A stretch of 64,000 bases of DNA from Actinopolyspora mzabensis (GTDB lineage Bacteria > Actinomycetota > Actinomycetes > Mycobacteriales > Pseudonocardiaceae). The DNA is taken from the NCBI RefSeq assembly GCF_900101095.1, contig NZ_FNFM01000003.1:408396-472395 (forward strand), written 5' to 3'. The notes under the pieces are model-generated. The model saw only the letters and a list, made by a program, of their open reading frames with translations. It was not told the origin of the DNA and searched no databases. This document shows positions 9,028 through 17,487 of this stretch, in pieces (positions within the stretch are counted from its first letter, which is position 1; every line of letters begins with the position of its first letter). A program made the position numbers and the translations under genes.

Positions 9028-9334
9028 ACTCCCTCCGAAAACACACTGTCAACCGCCGTTCGTCGTCCGACGGTGTTGACCGGAACCGCCGCTGAGGCTA
9101 TCGGCCCGAGGTGTGCGCACCGACATCGGATCGGGGCAGGCAGCACCACGAAACCGGCTTCCTCCCCCGGCAGTTGACGCCACCGGGACAGCCGAACGGC
9201 ACTGCGGCGAGGCCACCGCGGCCGGAGCGAGTAACATTCCCCGAGAACAACGTCGATCGAGACCACATCGGGCGGCAACCGCTGACCGGCACGGCGACGG
9301 TGGCACCCCGCCCTGCTCGGGAGGAGGCCTCGCG
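9028..9334. promoter_or_regulatory. divergent intergenic region with fabG leader hairpin
   Basis: This 307-base gap separates the divergent fabG and FAD/Fe-S oxidase genes and has no convincing gene. The notable structure is an inverted repeat at 9048-9080: GTCAAC at 9048-9053 pairs with GTTGAC at 9075-9080, and the stem can continue with CCGT/ACGG after small bulges. It ends about 20 bases before the fabG start codon. The fragment TTGACA in it looks like a -35 box for fabG, but a matching -10 would fall on the start codon, so I read it as a hairpin arm instead. Confidence 0.35.
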
Positions 9335-12235
9335 GTGAGCAGCACGGCCCCCACCGCCGCGGACATCCCGGAATTCGCGGCCCCACTACGTTCCGCCCTC
9401 TCGGGGCAGGCCCGGTTCGACCCCGGCACCCGAGCCCTCTACGCCACCGACGCCTCCAACTACCGGCAGGTACCCGCCGGTGTGGTGTTTCCCCACCACG
9501 ACTCCGACGTGGCCGCCACACTGGCCACCGCACGCGAGTACGGATTGTCGATCACCTCGCGAGGCGCGGGAACCAGTATCGCCGGCAATGCCATGGGCCC
9601 CGGGCTGGTGCTGGACTTCTCCCGACACATGAACCGGATCGAGCACCTCGACCCCCACCGACGACTCGCACGGGTACAGCCAGGAGTCGTACTGGACACG
9701 CTCCGACACGCGGCACAACCACACGGCCTGACCTTCGGCCCCGACCCCTCCACACACAGCCGCTGCACCCTCGGCGGCATGATCGGCAACAACTCCTGCG
9801 GCACACACTCGGTGGCCTGGGGCAAAACGATCGACAACGTTCACGAACTGGACGTGCTGCTGGCCGACGGCACCCGACTCACCCTCGGAGCCACCCCACC
9901 GGACACACTGGACACACTGTGCGCCCGAGGCGACCGCACCGGAAGACTGTACAGCGAACTGCGCCGACTGGCCGAACACTACGAACCGAACCTGCGCGCG
10001 GACATGCCCACCCCCCGCAGACGCGTCTCCGGCTACAACCTCGACCAACTGCTCCCCGACAACGACTTCAACCTCGCGCGAGCCCTGGTCGGCTCGGAGG
10101 GAACCTGCGCCACCATCCTGTCGGCCACAGTGGAACTGGTCGAGACCCCCGCCGCCCGCGCGATGGTGGTACTGGGATTCGACAACACCTACGACGCCGC
10201 CGACGAAGTCCCCCACCTGCTCGACCGGAACACACTGGCCATCGAAGGCATCAGCGGTGAACTCGTCGACGTCGTCGGCGACCGCAACCCCAACTCCCCC
10301 GCGCTGTCCCTGCTGCCCGCCGGGCGGAGCTGGCTACTGGTCGAAACCGGCGGAACCGATCAGGACGCGGCCAGACACACCGCCGAAACGATCGCGAACT
10401 CCTTCGGCGACCGCGCCACCACCGCCGTACACACCGCACCGGACCGGATGGCAGCACTGTGGAAAATCCGGGAAGAAGGCTCCGGATACGCCACCAGAAT
10501 GGCCGACGGTTCGGAACGCTGGTCCGGCTGGGAAGACGCCGCGGTCCCCCCACACCGCCTCGGAACCTACCTACGCGAATTCGACGCCCTGCTGGACCAC
10601 TTCGGATACCACGGGGTCAGCTACGGGCACTACGGCGACGGATGCATCCACGTACGCATCGACTTCGACCTGAAATCACGAGCCGGAGCCACCGAATACC
10701 GAAACTTCCTGGAATCGGCAGCCGAACTGACCGCAACCCACGGCGGATCGCTGTCCGGCGAGCACGGCGACGGCCGGGCCCGCTCGGCATTGTTGTCCCG
10801 GATGTACCCCCAACCGATCCTGCACGCCTTCGAAGAGTTCAAAACCGCGTTCGACCCAGAAGGGCTACACAACCCGGGCATTCTGACCCGACCGTCACCG
10901 GTCGACAGCGACCTGCGGCTACTGGTGGCACCGCCACGAATCCCCAGCAGAACCACGCTCGCCCTGGGCTCCGACAACGGCGACCTCGCCCCCGCCACTC
11001 GCCGATGCGTAGGGATGGGCAAGTGCCTCAACCCCTCGGGCGGAGTAATGTGCCCGAGCTACCGGGCAACCCGCGACGAGAAACACTCCACCCGCGGCCG
11101 AGCTCACCTGCTGTTCGAAATGCTGGCGGGCGAAACCGTGCGCGGCGGGTGGCGTTCCGAGGAGGTCCACGAGGCACTGGATCTGTGCCTGTCCTGCAAG
11201 GGCTGCAAAACCGACTGCCCGGTCGGGGTGGACATGGCCTCCTACAAGGCCGAATTCCTGCACCACTACCACCACAACCGACCCCGCCCCGCGGCGCACT
11301 ACTCGATGGGGTTCCTACCGCTGTGGCTACGCCTGAGCGCACACGCACCACGGCTGGCCAACCGAATCACACAAGGCCGAGCCGCCCCACTGCTCAAACG
11401 GCTCGGCGGAATAACCCCCGAACGGCAGCTACCGCGCATCGCACCGCGAACGCTGCGACAACAACACCGCGAGAGCAACAGCCACGACGGCGAGTCCGAA
11501 ACGTTGGTGCTGTTTCCGGACACCTTCACCAACTACCTCGAACCGGCCATCGGCGAGGACGCGATCGCCGGGCTGCGCCACCTGGGATACCACGTCGAAC
11601 TCCCCACCGGCTCGATGTGCTGCGGCCTCACCTGGCACTCGACCGGCCAACTGGGCATCGCCCGCCGAACACTACGACGCACCGCCCGCAACCTTCGCCC
11701 CAACCTTCGCCCCGGCACCCCCCTGGTGGGACTGGAACCCAGCTGCACCGAATTCCTGCGCAACGACGCACTGGAACTGTGCCCCGACGACGAGGACGTG
11801 CGCACCGTAGCCGAGGCGACAACCACCTTCGCCGAACAGCTCGCCCCGTCACGGCACCAATGGCGCCGTGAGACCACCGAAACCGCAGGCGAGGCGCTGC
11901 TGCAGGTGCACTGCCACCAGTACGCGGAGTCGGGCGCCGACGCGGACCGAGCCGTGCTGGAAGCCACCGGGCTACGCACCCGGGTACTGGACTCCGGCTG
12001 CTGCGGACTGGCGGGCAACTTCGGTTTCGAACGGGGCCACTACGACGTCTCGATGGCCTGCGCCGAGGACAGCCTGCTACCGGAAATACGCGCGGCACGC
12101 GCCGACACGGCGATCCTCGCCGACGGGTTCAGCTGCCGAACGCAACTTCGCCACGCCACCGAGGCCCAGCCCGTGCACCTGGCGACCCTGCTCGCCCGCA
12201 CCCTGGGAGTCGCCACGGACGAACACGCCCGATGA
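9335..12235 (+). CDS. FAD-linked oxidase / Fe-S oxidoreductase fusion (YdiJ/GlcD-GlcF-like)
   Basis: A 966-residue fusion related to E. coli YdiJ and to glycolate oxidase subunits D and F. Residues about 40-260 are the FAD-binding domain (SRGAGTSIAGNAMGPGLVL, TLGGMIGNNSCGTHS); about 260-520 is the FAD-oxidase C-terminal domain (GHYGDGCIHVRIDFDL, SLSGEHGDGRARS). Iron-sulfur cysteines follow near residue 556 (CVGMGKC) and near 617 as a classical CxxCxxCxxxCP (CLSCKGCKTDCP). Two CCG motifs, MCCGLTW near 760 and SGCCGLAGNFG near 887, complete it. It oxidises a 2-hydroxyacid such as D-2-hydroxyglutarate or D-lactate; which one cannot be told. GTG start is preceded by GGAGGAGG. It interrupts the moxR-fabG synteny block. 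Confidence 0.9.
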   Translation: MSSTAPTAADIPEFAAPLRSALSGQARFDPGTRALYATDASNYRQVPAGVVFPHHDSDVAATLATAREYGLSITSRGAGTSIAGNAMGPGLVLDFSRHMNRIEHLDPHRRLARVQPGVVLDTLRHAAQPHGLTFGPDPSTHSRCTLGGMIGNNSCGTHSVAWGKTIDNVHELDVLLADGTRLTLGATPPDTLDTLCARGDRTGRLYSELRRLAEHYEPNLRADMPTPRRRVSGYNLDQLLPDNDFNLARALVGSEGTCATILSATVELVETPAARAMVVLGFDNTYDAADEVPHLLDRNTLAIEGISGELVDVVGDRNPNSPALSLLPAGRSWLLVETGGTDQDAARHTAETIANSFGDRATTAVHTAPDRMAALWKIREEGSGYATRMADGSERWSGWEDAAVPPHRLGTYLREFDALLDHFGYHGVSYGHYGDGCIHVRIDFDLKSRAGATEYRNFLESAAELTATHGGSLSGEHGDGRARSALLSRMYPQPILHAFEEFKTAFDPEGLHNPGILTRPSPVDSDLRLLVAPPRIPSRTTLALGSDNGDLAPATRRCVGMGKCLNPSGGVMCPSYRATRDEKHSTRGRAHLLFEMLAGETVRGGWRSEEVHEALDLCLSCKGCKTDCPVGVDMASYKAEFLHHYHHNRPRPAAHYSMGFLPLWLRLSAHAPRLANRITQGRAAPLLKRLGGITPERQLPRIAPRTLRQQHRESNSHDGESETLVLFPDTFTNYLEPAIGEDAIAGLRHLGYHVELPTGSMCCGLTWHSTGQLGIARRTLRRTARNLRPNLRPGTPLVGLEPSCTEFLRNDALELCPDDEDVRTVAEATTTFAEQLAPSRHQWRRETTETAGEALLQVHCHQYAESGADADRAVLEATGLRTRVLDSGCCGLAGNFGFERGHYDVSMACAEDSLLPEIRAARADTAILADGFSCRTQLRHATEAQPVHLATLLARTLGVATDEHAR

Positions 12236-12373
12236 GGAAAGTCCGGCAGCTCGCTGCCCGCGGCGCCGAACGTGCAGGCGGCACGCTCGGCCCACGCACC
12301 TCCGCCCGCACTCGACAGCGAAAAGGCCACCCACAGCCGTCGCGGGCAACACACGGCTCAGGTGAACCACAGG

Positions 12374-13357
12374 TCAGGGCAACCGCTGCCCCACCAGCAG
12401 TGCCACACCCGCCGCCACGATCGCCGCAAGCGTGCCGAGCACGAACCACGGCTTGCTCGCGTCCGCCCGCTTGATCTCGTAACCGATCTGTTCCTGCAGC
12501 GTGTCGTAGACCTGCCGCAGCTGTTCGGCACTGGCCGCCTTGTAGAACTCACCCCCGGAGAGATCGGCGATACGCCGCATCGCATCGTCGTCGACCTCCA
12601 CCGGCTGCCGTTGCCCCTGAATCCGGATACTGCCGTGCTCGGTGCCGAACGAGATGGTGGAGACGGGCACTCCGGCCTGCTTGGCCGCCTTCGCCTGGGT
12701 GTAGGCCCCCCGCGGCGCGTCCAACTCCCGCGGGATGGTCTGCCCACCGTCGGCCATCAGCACGATCCGGGCAGGCGGGGGCCCCTGGCCACCACCGAGC
12801 ATTCGTCCGAACGAATCGATGGCCGACAGGGAAGCCTTGATCCCCTCCCCGGTGGCAGTGGCCTCCGAAAGCTGCAGACTGTCGATGGCCTGCTTCACAC
12901 TGGGCCGGTCAGTGGTGGGCATGACCATCACCGTGGACGTCCCCGCGAAGGAGACCAACCCCAGGTTGATTCCCGGCGTGAGCTTGTCGGCGAACTCCTT
13001 GGCCGCCTGCTTGGCCGCACGCAACCGGCTGGGACTGACGTCCTGGGCCTTCATGGAAAGCGAGACATCCATCGTCAGCAGCACGGTGGCCCGGTTGCGC
13101 GGAATGCGCTGCTCCGAAGTGGGACCGGCCAGCCCAACCGTCAGCAGGATCAACGCCACACCGAGCAGCGCCATCGGCACGTGCTTGGGCCACCCCTGGC
13201 GGCTGGGAGCGACCCGCTCCAGCAACTCGAGATTGCTGAAGCGCATCGTGCTGCGCCTGCGCCTGCGCTGCGCCCACAGGTAGCCGACGAGCAGAGCCGC
13301 CACCAGGATCAGCAGCAGGAACCACGCGGGGCTGGTGAATCCGCTCAGACTGGGCAT
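12374..13357 (-). CDS. VWA-domain membrane protein (Rv1481-like)
   Basis: A 327-residue protein with an N-terminal double membrane anchor (residues about 8-28 and 60-80), an extracytoplasmic von Willebrand A domain and a C-terminal membrane segment (VLGTLAAIVAAGVALLVGQ). The metal-ion-dependent adhesion site is intact: DVSLSMKAQD supplies D-x-S-x-S, and VLMADGGQT the later acidic residue. It is the third gene of a moxR-DUF58-VWA operon; its ATG shares the A of the upstream TGA (TGATG), so translation is coupled. Such MoxR/VWA systems act as chaperones in envelope or metal-cofactor assembly; the client here is unknown. Confidence 0.92.
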   Translation of the reverse strand: MPSLSGFTSPAWFLLLILVAALLVGYLWAQRRRRRSTMRFSNLELLERVAPSRQGWPKHVPMALLGVALILLTVGLAGPTSEQRIPRNRATVLLTMDVSLSMKAQDVSPSRLRAAKQAAKEFADKLTPGINLGLVSFAGTSTVMVMPTTDRPSVKQAIDSLQLSEATATGEGIKASLSAIDSFGRMLGGGQGPPPARIVLMADGGQTIPRELDAPRGAYTQAKAAKQAGVPVSTISFGTEHGSIRIQGQRQPVEVDDDAMRRIADLSGGEFYKAASAEQLRQVYDTLQEQIGYEIKRADASKPWFVLGTLAAIVAAGVALLVGQRLP

Positions 13358-14313
13358 CAAACCACTCCCCCGGACCAGCCGCGTTTGCGGGCCACGACGA
13401 AGCGAACTATGTCGGCGATCCAGTCCGAATCGGTGCGCAACACCAGGTGGGCCGCCCCGACCCGCCGCAGCTCCGCGGCGACCCGTTCCCGGTGGGCCGC
13501 GGCGGCCGCGGCGAACTCACGTCGTAACAATGGTGTGGTGGTCACCTCACGCTGTTTGCCGGTCTCGGGATCGCTCAACTGGACGGTGCCCACGCTCGGC
13601 AGTTCGACATCGCGCGGATCGAGGACCTCGATCGCGAGCAGCGAGTGCCGTGCCGAGAGCCCCCGCATCGCTCGTTGCCACTCGATCGGTCCGAGAAAGT
13701 CGGAAATCACCACGGCCAGACCGCGGCGACGCGGCGGTCGGCGCAACGCTTCCACGAGAGCGGCCAGATCCCCCGACACCCCCTCCGGCGGGTGCGGCAC
13801 CTCCGCGGTTCGACGCAGCAGCGCCCTGGCGTAGTCACTGCCGCCCCTGGCCGGTACACGGGTGAGTTCCGCACCGTTGGAGGCGACGGCGCCGAGTCGG
13901 TTCCCGCCGCCCGCGGTCAGGTGTCCCACCGCGGCCAGTCCCGCTATCGCCAGTTCACGCTTGGTGCACCCTGCCGTCCCGAAGTCCAGGCTGGCGGACA
14001 GGTCAACGGCCGCCCAGGTCTCCAGTTCACGATCGGCTACCGTCTCGCGAATGTGCGGTTCGGTGGTCCGGGCCGTCACGGCCCAGTCCATCCGCCGCAC
14101 GTCGTCGCCGGGCTGGTACGTCCGCGCCTCTCCTGGCTCGGTTCCCGGCCCCGGCACGAGCCCCAGATGATTGCCCTGCAGCAGGCCGTCGAGCCTGCCG
14201 CGTACCGTCAGTTCCAGGGAGCGCAGTGCTTCCCGCATACGTCCGGCCTGCAACGCGGGTGGCGCCCATTCCGGGCGGTCACCGCTGTTCGACACGGCGA
14301 ATCGACTCCTCAC
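13357..14313 (-). CDS. DUF58 domain protein (Rv1480-like)
   Basis: A 318-residue soluble DUF58 protein. The family signature is YQPGDDVRRMDWAVTARTTE, followed by a VWA-like Rossmann region (ETWAAVDLSASLDFG, LAVVISDFLGP). DUF58 proteins occur almost always between moxR and VWA genes and are thought to link the AAA+ ATPase to the VWA protein. The GTG start overlaps the moxR stop in a GTGA arrangement, and its own stop overlaps the VWA start, so the three proteins are made in a coupled way. Confidence 0.92.
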   Translation of the reverse strand: MRSRFAVSNSGDRPEWAPPALQAGRMREALRSLELTVRGRLDGLLQGNHLGLVPGPGTEPGEARTYQPGDDVRRMDWAVTARTTEPHIRETVADRELETWAAVDLSASLDFGTAGCTKRELAIAGLAAVGHLTAGGGNRLGAVASNGAELTRVPARGGSDYARALLRRTAEVPHPPEGVSGDLAALVEALRRPPRRRGLAVVISDFLGPIEWQRAMRGLSARHSLLAIEVLDPRDVELPSVGTVQLSDPETGKQREVTTTPLLRREFAAAAAAHRERVAAELRRVGAAHLVLRTDSDWIADIVRFVVARKRGWSGGVV

Positions 14314-15467
14314 TGGTTGGTGACACCGGAGGACGGCTGCTGGCCGTACGCGGCTCCCGGCACGGCGGGGGCGCCCACCTGCGGCGCACCGGTGTGCTGT
14401 CCGGCGTGCTGGGGGCGCGCCGACACCTGGGGCAGCGGGACAGTCTGCAGCACCCGGTTGACGACGTGGTCAACGGGCACCCCGTCGGCCACCGCGTCGT
14501 AGGAGAGCACGATGCGGTGGCGGAACACATCCGGGACCACGTCGACGACGTCCTGCGGCAGTACGTAGTCGCGGCCGCGCAGCAGGGCGAGTGCGCGGGC
14601 ACCACCGACGACACCGAGGGTGGCGCGAGGTGAGGCGCCGTAGGAGACCCAGCCCGCGATGTCGGAGAGCCCGTGTTCGTTGGGCGAGCGGGTGGCCAGC
14701 ACCAGGCGGACGACGTAGTCCACCAGGGCGTGGTGCACGAACACGTTGGAGGCCACCTGCTGCAACCGGGACAGTTCACCGGGGTCGAGCACGGTCTGCG
14801 GTTCCGGTGGGGACACCCCCATCCGGTAGACGATCTCGCGTTCCTCTTCGGCCGTGGGGTATTCCACCAGCAGTTTGAACAGGAACCGGTCCCGCTGCGC
14901 TTCGGGCAGCGGATACACCCCCTCGTTCTCGATGGGGTTCTGCGTGGCCAGCACCTGGAAGGGTTGCGGCGTGGGATAGCTGTGCCCGCCCAGTGAGACG
15001 TGTTGCTCGGCCATGACCTCCAGCAGGGCCGACTGGATCTTGGCGGGGGCGCGGTTGACCTCGTCCGCCAGCACGAAGTTGGCCATGATGGGGCCGAGTT
15101 CGACGTCGAACCGCTCGCTGCCCTGCCGGTAGATCCTGGTTCCCAGCAGGTCGGCGGGCACGAGGTCCGGGGTGAACTGCAGTCGGGAGAAGCTGCCCCC
15201 CACCACCGTGGAGAAGGTCTCCACGGCCAGGGTCTTGGCGACGCCCGGGATGCCCTCGAGCAGGATGTGTCCCCCCGCCAGCAGCCCCACCAGAATGCGC
15301 TCCACGAGTCGGTCCTGGCCGACGATCACACGTTTGACCTCGAAGACGGTGCGCTCGAGCAGTTGTGCGTCCCTGGCGGGGGTACTGGTGTGATCCGGCG
15401 AGTGGGCCGGCCCGGCCGCCCCTGTGCCCGCGCCATTGCCGTTACCGCCCTGACCCGGATCGGTCAC
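14310..15467 (-). CDS. moxR: MoxR family AAA+ ATPase
   Basis: A 385-residue MoxR-type AAA+ ATPase. Walker A reads GIPGVAKT, Walker B FVLADEVNR, sensor 1 VLATQNPIE and the arginine finger region LPEAQRDRFLF. The N-terminal 30 residues and the C-terminal 40 (Pro/Gln/Gly-rich) are probably disordered. The GTG at 15467 was chosen because GGAGG precedes it by 7 bases; longer readings enter the intergenic region. It heads the moxR-DUF58-VWA operon. A conserved 19-base motif lies at 15633-15651, about 170 bases upstream, and may belong to its control region. Confidence 0.94.
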   Translation of the reverse strand: MTDPGQGGNGNGAGTGAAGPAHSPDHTSTPARDAQLLERTVFEVKRVIVGQDRLVERILVGLLAGGHILLEGIPGVAKTLAVETFSTVVGGSFSRLQFTPDLVPADLLGTRIYRQGSERFDVELGPIMANFVLADEVNRAPAKIQSALLEVMAEQHVSLGGHSYPTPQPFQVLATQNPIENEGVYPLPEAQRDRFLFKLLVEYPTAEEEREIVYRMGVSPPEPQTVLDPGELSRLQQVASNVFVHHALVDYVVRLVLATRSPNEHGLSDIAGWVSYGASPRATLGVVGGARALALLRGRDYVLPQDVVDVVPDVFRHRIVLSYDAVADGVPVDHVVNRVLQTVPLPQVSARPQHAGQHTGAPQVGAPAVPGAAYGQQPSSGVTNQ

Positions 15468-15632
15468 TGGGAAACCTCCAACTGAATGCTCGGCACCCCG
15501 TGGGGCGCGGATACCACCACAGGGTGATCGCTGTTGTTGCCGATATTGGCACGTGACCGTACTGATCACGCGTCGGGGCGCGTTGTTGTTCTCATTTCAC
15601 CTTGTTGGGCGTGTGTACGTTGTGAAGTTTGA

Positions 15633-15651
15633 TTTCATTCAACACTGAAAC
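15633..15651. promoter_or_regulatory. 19-base repeated motif, copy 1
   Basis: The sequence TTTCATTCAACACTGAAAC lies in the 251-base gap between the MobA-like gene and moxR. It is an inverted repeat (TTTCA/TGAAA) with an 8-base spacer and matches a second copy at 26308-26326 in 17 of 19 positions, including six of the eight spacer bases. Both copies are followed on the plus strand by an A-rich run. A TATAGT hexamer (minus strand, 15652-15657 region) adjoins this copy and could be a -10 element for moxR. The regulator is unknown. Confidence 0.5.
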
Positions 15652-15718
15652 TATAGAAACAGTAAACATACTGTGTGTCCACCGCCCCGCGTCAGGAGAC
15701 ACGGGACGACCGAAGTTC

Positions 15719-16300
15719 TCAGGGCGCTCGACGCAGCGTTCGAGCCAGGTCCCCGGGAGTGTCCACGTCGAGGGTCTCGGCCTCTTCCGCGGGCACGGAC
15801 AGCGGGCACAACGGGGACAGCACACCGCGCAGCGCGACCCCCTGCGGCCGTTCGGGCAAGGCTCGCCCCAGCGCGACCGTCCGCCAGACCCCGACCAGCC
15901 ACTGCGGCCGGTCGTCCGCATCGACCAGCACCGCTCCCCCACTGTCCGGAGCCCGGTGCAGCGCGGCCAACAACCGCGAGATCGTGTCGCGCTTCAGCCA
16001 GGGATGATCAGCGGCGAGCACGGCGACCACCGGGACGCACGCGGGCAGCGCGGACAGCCCCGCCGACAGGGCCGCCACCGGTCCCGCACCGGGCGGCTCC
16101 TCCCGGGTCCAGCGGACCGGGAGACCGGTCACCCGCCGGGGCCCCACCGCCACGATCGGCTCCGCGTCGGAAACCGCAGCAAGGGTGCGGTCCAGCAGGG
16201 AAAGCCCGGAAAACCGGATGGCGGGCTTGTCCCGGCCTCCCAGCCTGCTGCCGCGGCCACCTGCCAGCACGATCCCGGCGAATCCACTCGTCGAGGCCAT
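15719..16300 (-). CDS. MobA-like NTP transferase
   Basis: A 193-residue nucleotidyltransferase of the MobA type. The signature GIVLAGGRGSRLGGRDKP binds the nucleotide, and VVAVLAADHPWL provides the acidic metal-binding position. MobA transfers GMP from GTP to molybdopterin to give the dinucleotide cofactor; length and the GGRGSRLGGRDK motif fit, but related enzymes act on other molecules and no other molybdenum-cofactor gene is in the window. The C-terminal half has LDVDTPGDLARTL, which matches the MobA ending with the DIDTPEDL pattern. It is preceded by the tauE stop on the same strand after 113 bases. Confidence 0.85.
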   Translation of the reverse strand: MASTSGFAGIVLAGGRGSRLGGRDKPAIRFSGLSLLDRTLAAVSDAEPIVAVGPRRVTGLPVRWTREEPPGAGPVAALSAGLSALPACVPVVAVLAADHPWLKRDTISRLLAALHRAPDSGGAVLVDADDRPQWLVGVWRTVALGRALPERPQGVALRGVLSPLCPLSVPAEEAETLDVDTPGDLARTLRRAP

Positions 16301-16413
16301 ACCAGCAGCCTACGTCCCGCATCCCGAGGACATCGACGAATCATCGACGGGGGCGCCGGGACGAAACCCGCTCACCGAACCACGACTCGCCGGGCGCGGA
16401 TGCGACGCGACAC

Positions 16414-17337
16414 TCAGCTCGCCTCGTAGGCATAGTCGTGCTCGTTCGCACCGCCGGCCCCCAGCCGGGCCGAACGACGCTGCAGAACCTCGCTCCGGAT
16501 CGCCCAGACCAGGCCCGTCAACCACACCAGGCCGAGCGCGGCGGTGAGCAGCACGCCGGGAACCGGCGGTACTCCCACCGTGTCGAGCAGCAGCCGCGAA
16601 TTGCTGAACACGATGAGCCCCCCGGCTCCCACACCCAGCACGCGGACCGGCAGGATGCGAACGAGCCACGCGGCCAGCGGAGCGGCGACCACACCACCGA
16701 TGAGCAGCCCGAGAGTCACCGGCCACTTCCAGGCCGAGCCGCCGTTGTGCAGCAAGAATCCGGTGGTCGCTCCCAGTGAGACGATCAGTTCGCTGGTGTT
16801 GACCGTGCCGACGGTACGCCTGGGCAGGATCCGTCCCGTGCTGAGCAGTGTCGAAGTGGTGACCGGCCCCCAGCCACCTCCGCCCACGGAGTCGACGAAG
16901 CCACCGATCCCGCCGAGCGGAATCAGCCAGCGCCGCCCCGCGGGGGTGAGACCACTGGATCGCACGGGGGTGGACCACGCCGAGAAGCGCAGTACGACAT
17001 AGCTCCCGAGTACCACCAGCAGCAGCGCCATCCAGCCGCGGGCCGAGCCGGCCGCCACCGAGGAGAGAGCCGAGGCTCCGAGGAAGCCGCCGAGCCCACC
17101 GGGCAGCGCGAGCCAGCCGACCATGCGCCAGTCGACGTTGCGCATCCGCCAGTGCGCCGCACCGGAGACGACAGCTGTCCCGATCTTGGCCAGGTGCACC
17201 GACGCCGAAGCCATCACAGGCGCGGTGCCCACGGCCAGCAGGCCGGTTGTGGCCGTCACGCCGAATCCCATCCCCAGCGAGCCGTCGACCAGCTGGGCGA
17301 GAAATCCGGCCACCGCCACGAGCAACAGAGTGGGCAC
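16414..17337 (-). CDS. TauE/SafE family sulfite/anion exporter-like permease
   Basis: A 307-residue integral membrane protein of the TauE/SafE (DUF81) family, predicted to have eight membrane segments. The start of each half is visible: LVDGSLGMGFGVTATTGLLA and, in the second half, IGGFVDSVGGGGWGPVTTS, the duplicated motif of the family. It probably moves a sulfur anion such as sulfite or a sulfonate across the membrane. I chose the GTG at 17337, preceded by GGAGG; the reading can extend to a TTG at 17391, but that would put the start inside a palindrome. The Rrf2 regulator is next upstream, and a promoter plus palindrome lie between them. Confidence 0.88.
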   Translation of the reverse strand: MPTLLLVAVAGFLAQLVDGSLGMGFGVTATTGLLAVGTAPVMASASVHLAKIGTAVVSGAAHWRMRNVDWRMVGWLALPGGLGGFLGASALSSVAAGSARGWMALLLVVLGSYVVLRFSAWSTPVRSSGLTPAGRRWLIPLGGIGGFVDSVGGGGWGPVTTSTLLSTGRILPRRTVGTVNTSELIVSLGATTGFLLHNGGSAWKWPVTLGLLIGGVVAAPLAAWLVRILPVRVLGVGAGGLIVFSNSRLLLDTVGVPPVPGVLLTAALGLVWLTGLVWAIRSEVLQRRSARLGAGGANEHDYAYEAS

Positions 17338-17388
17338 CAATGCCTCCAGACCGTTTCCGCTCGCCCCCGAAGCGACGAGCGGCTTTTC

Positions 17389-17433
17389 CAACTAAGTTGA
17401 TAAAAACGGTACACTTTCCAACGGACCGGTCAA
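17389..17433 (-). promoter_or_regulatory. tauE promoter with overlapping palindromic operator
   Basis: On the minus strand, TTGACC (17433-17428) and TACCGT (17411-17406) are separated by 16 bases, a good housekeeping promoter. The transcription start would be near 17400. The perfect palindrome CAACTAAGTTG at 17389-17399 covers positions about +1 to +11. This is where a repressor would block transcription, and the neighbouring Rrf2 gene is the natural candidate. Confidence 0.5.
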
Positions 17434-17487
17434 CACGCTCCCAGTGCTCGGGACGGCACCGTTCGGCACGGCACCCCGTGAGTACGT

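Noticed and set aside
9046..9060. TTGACA on the minus strand as the fabG -35 box
   Set aside because: With normal spacing the -10 would overlap the start codon; the hexamer is better explained as a hairpin arm.
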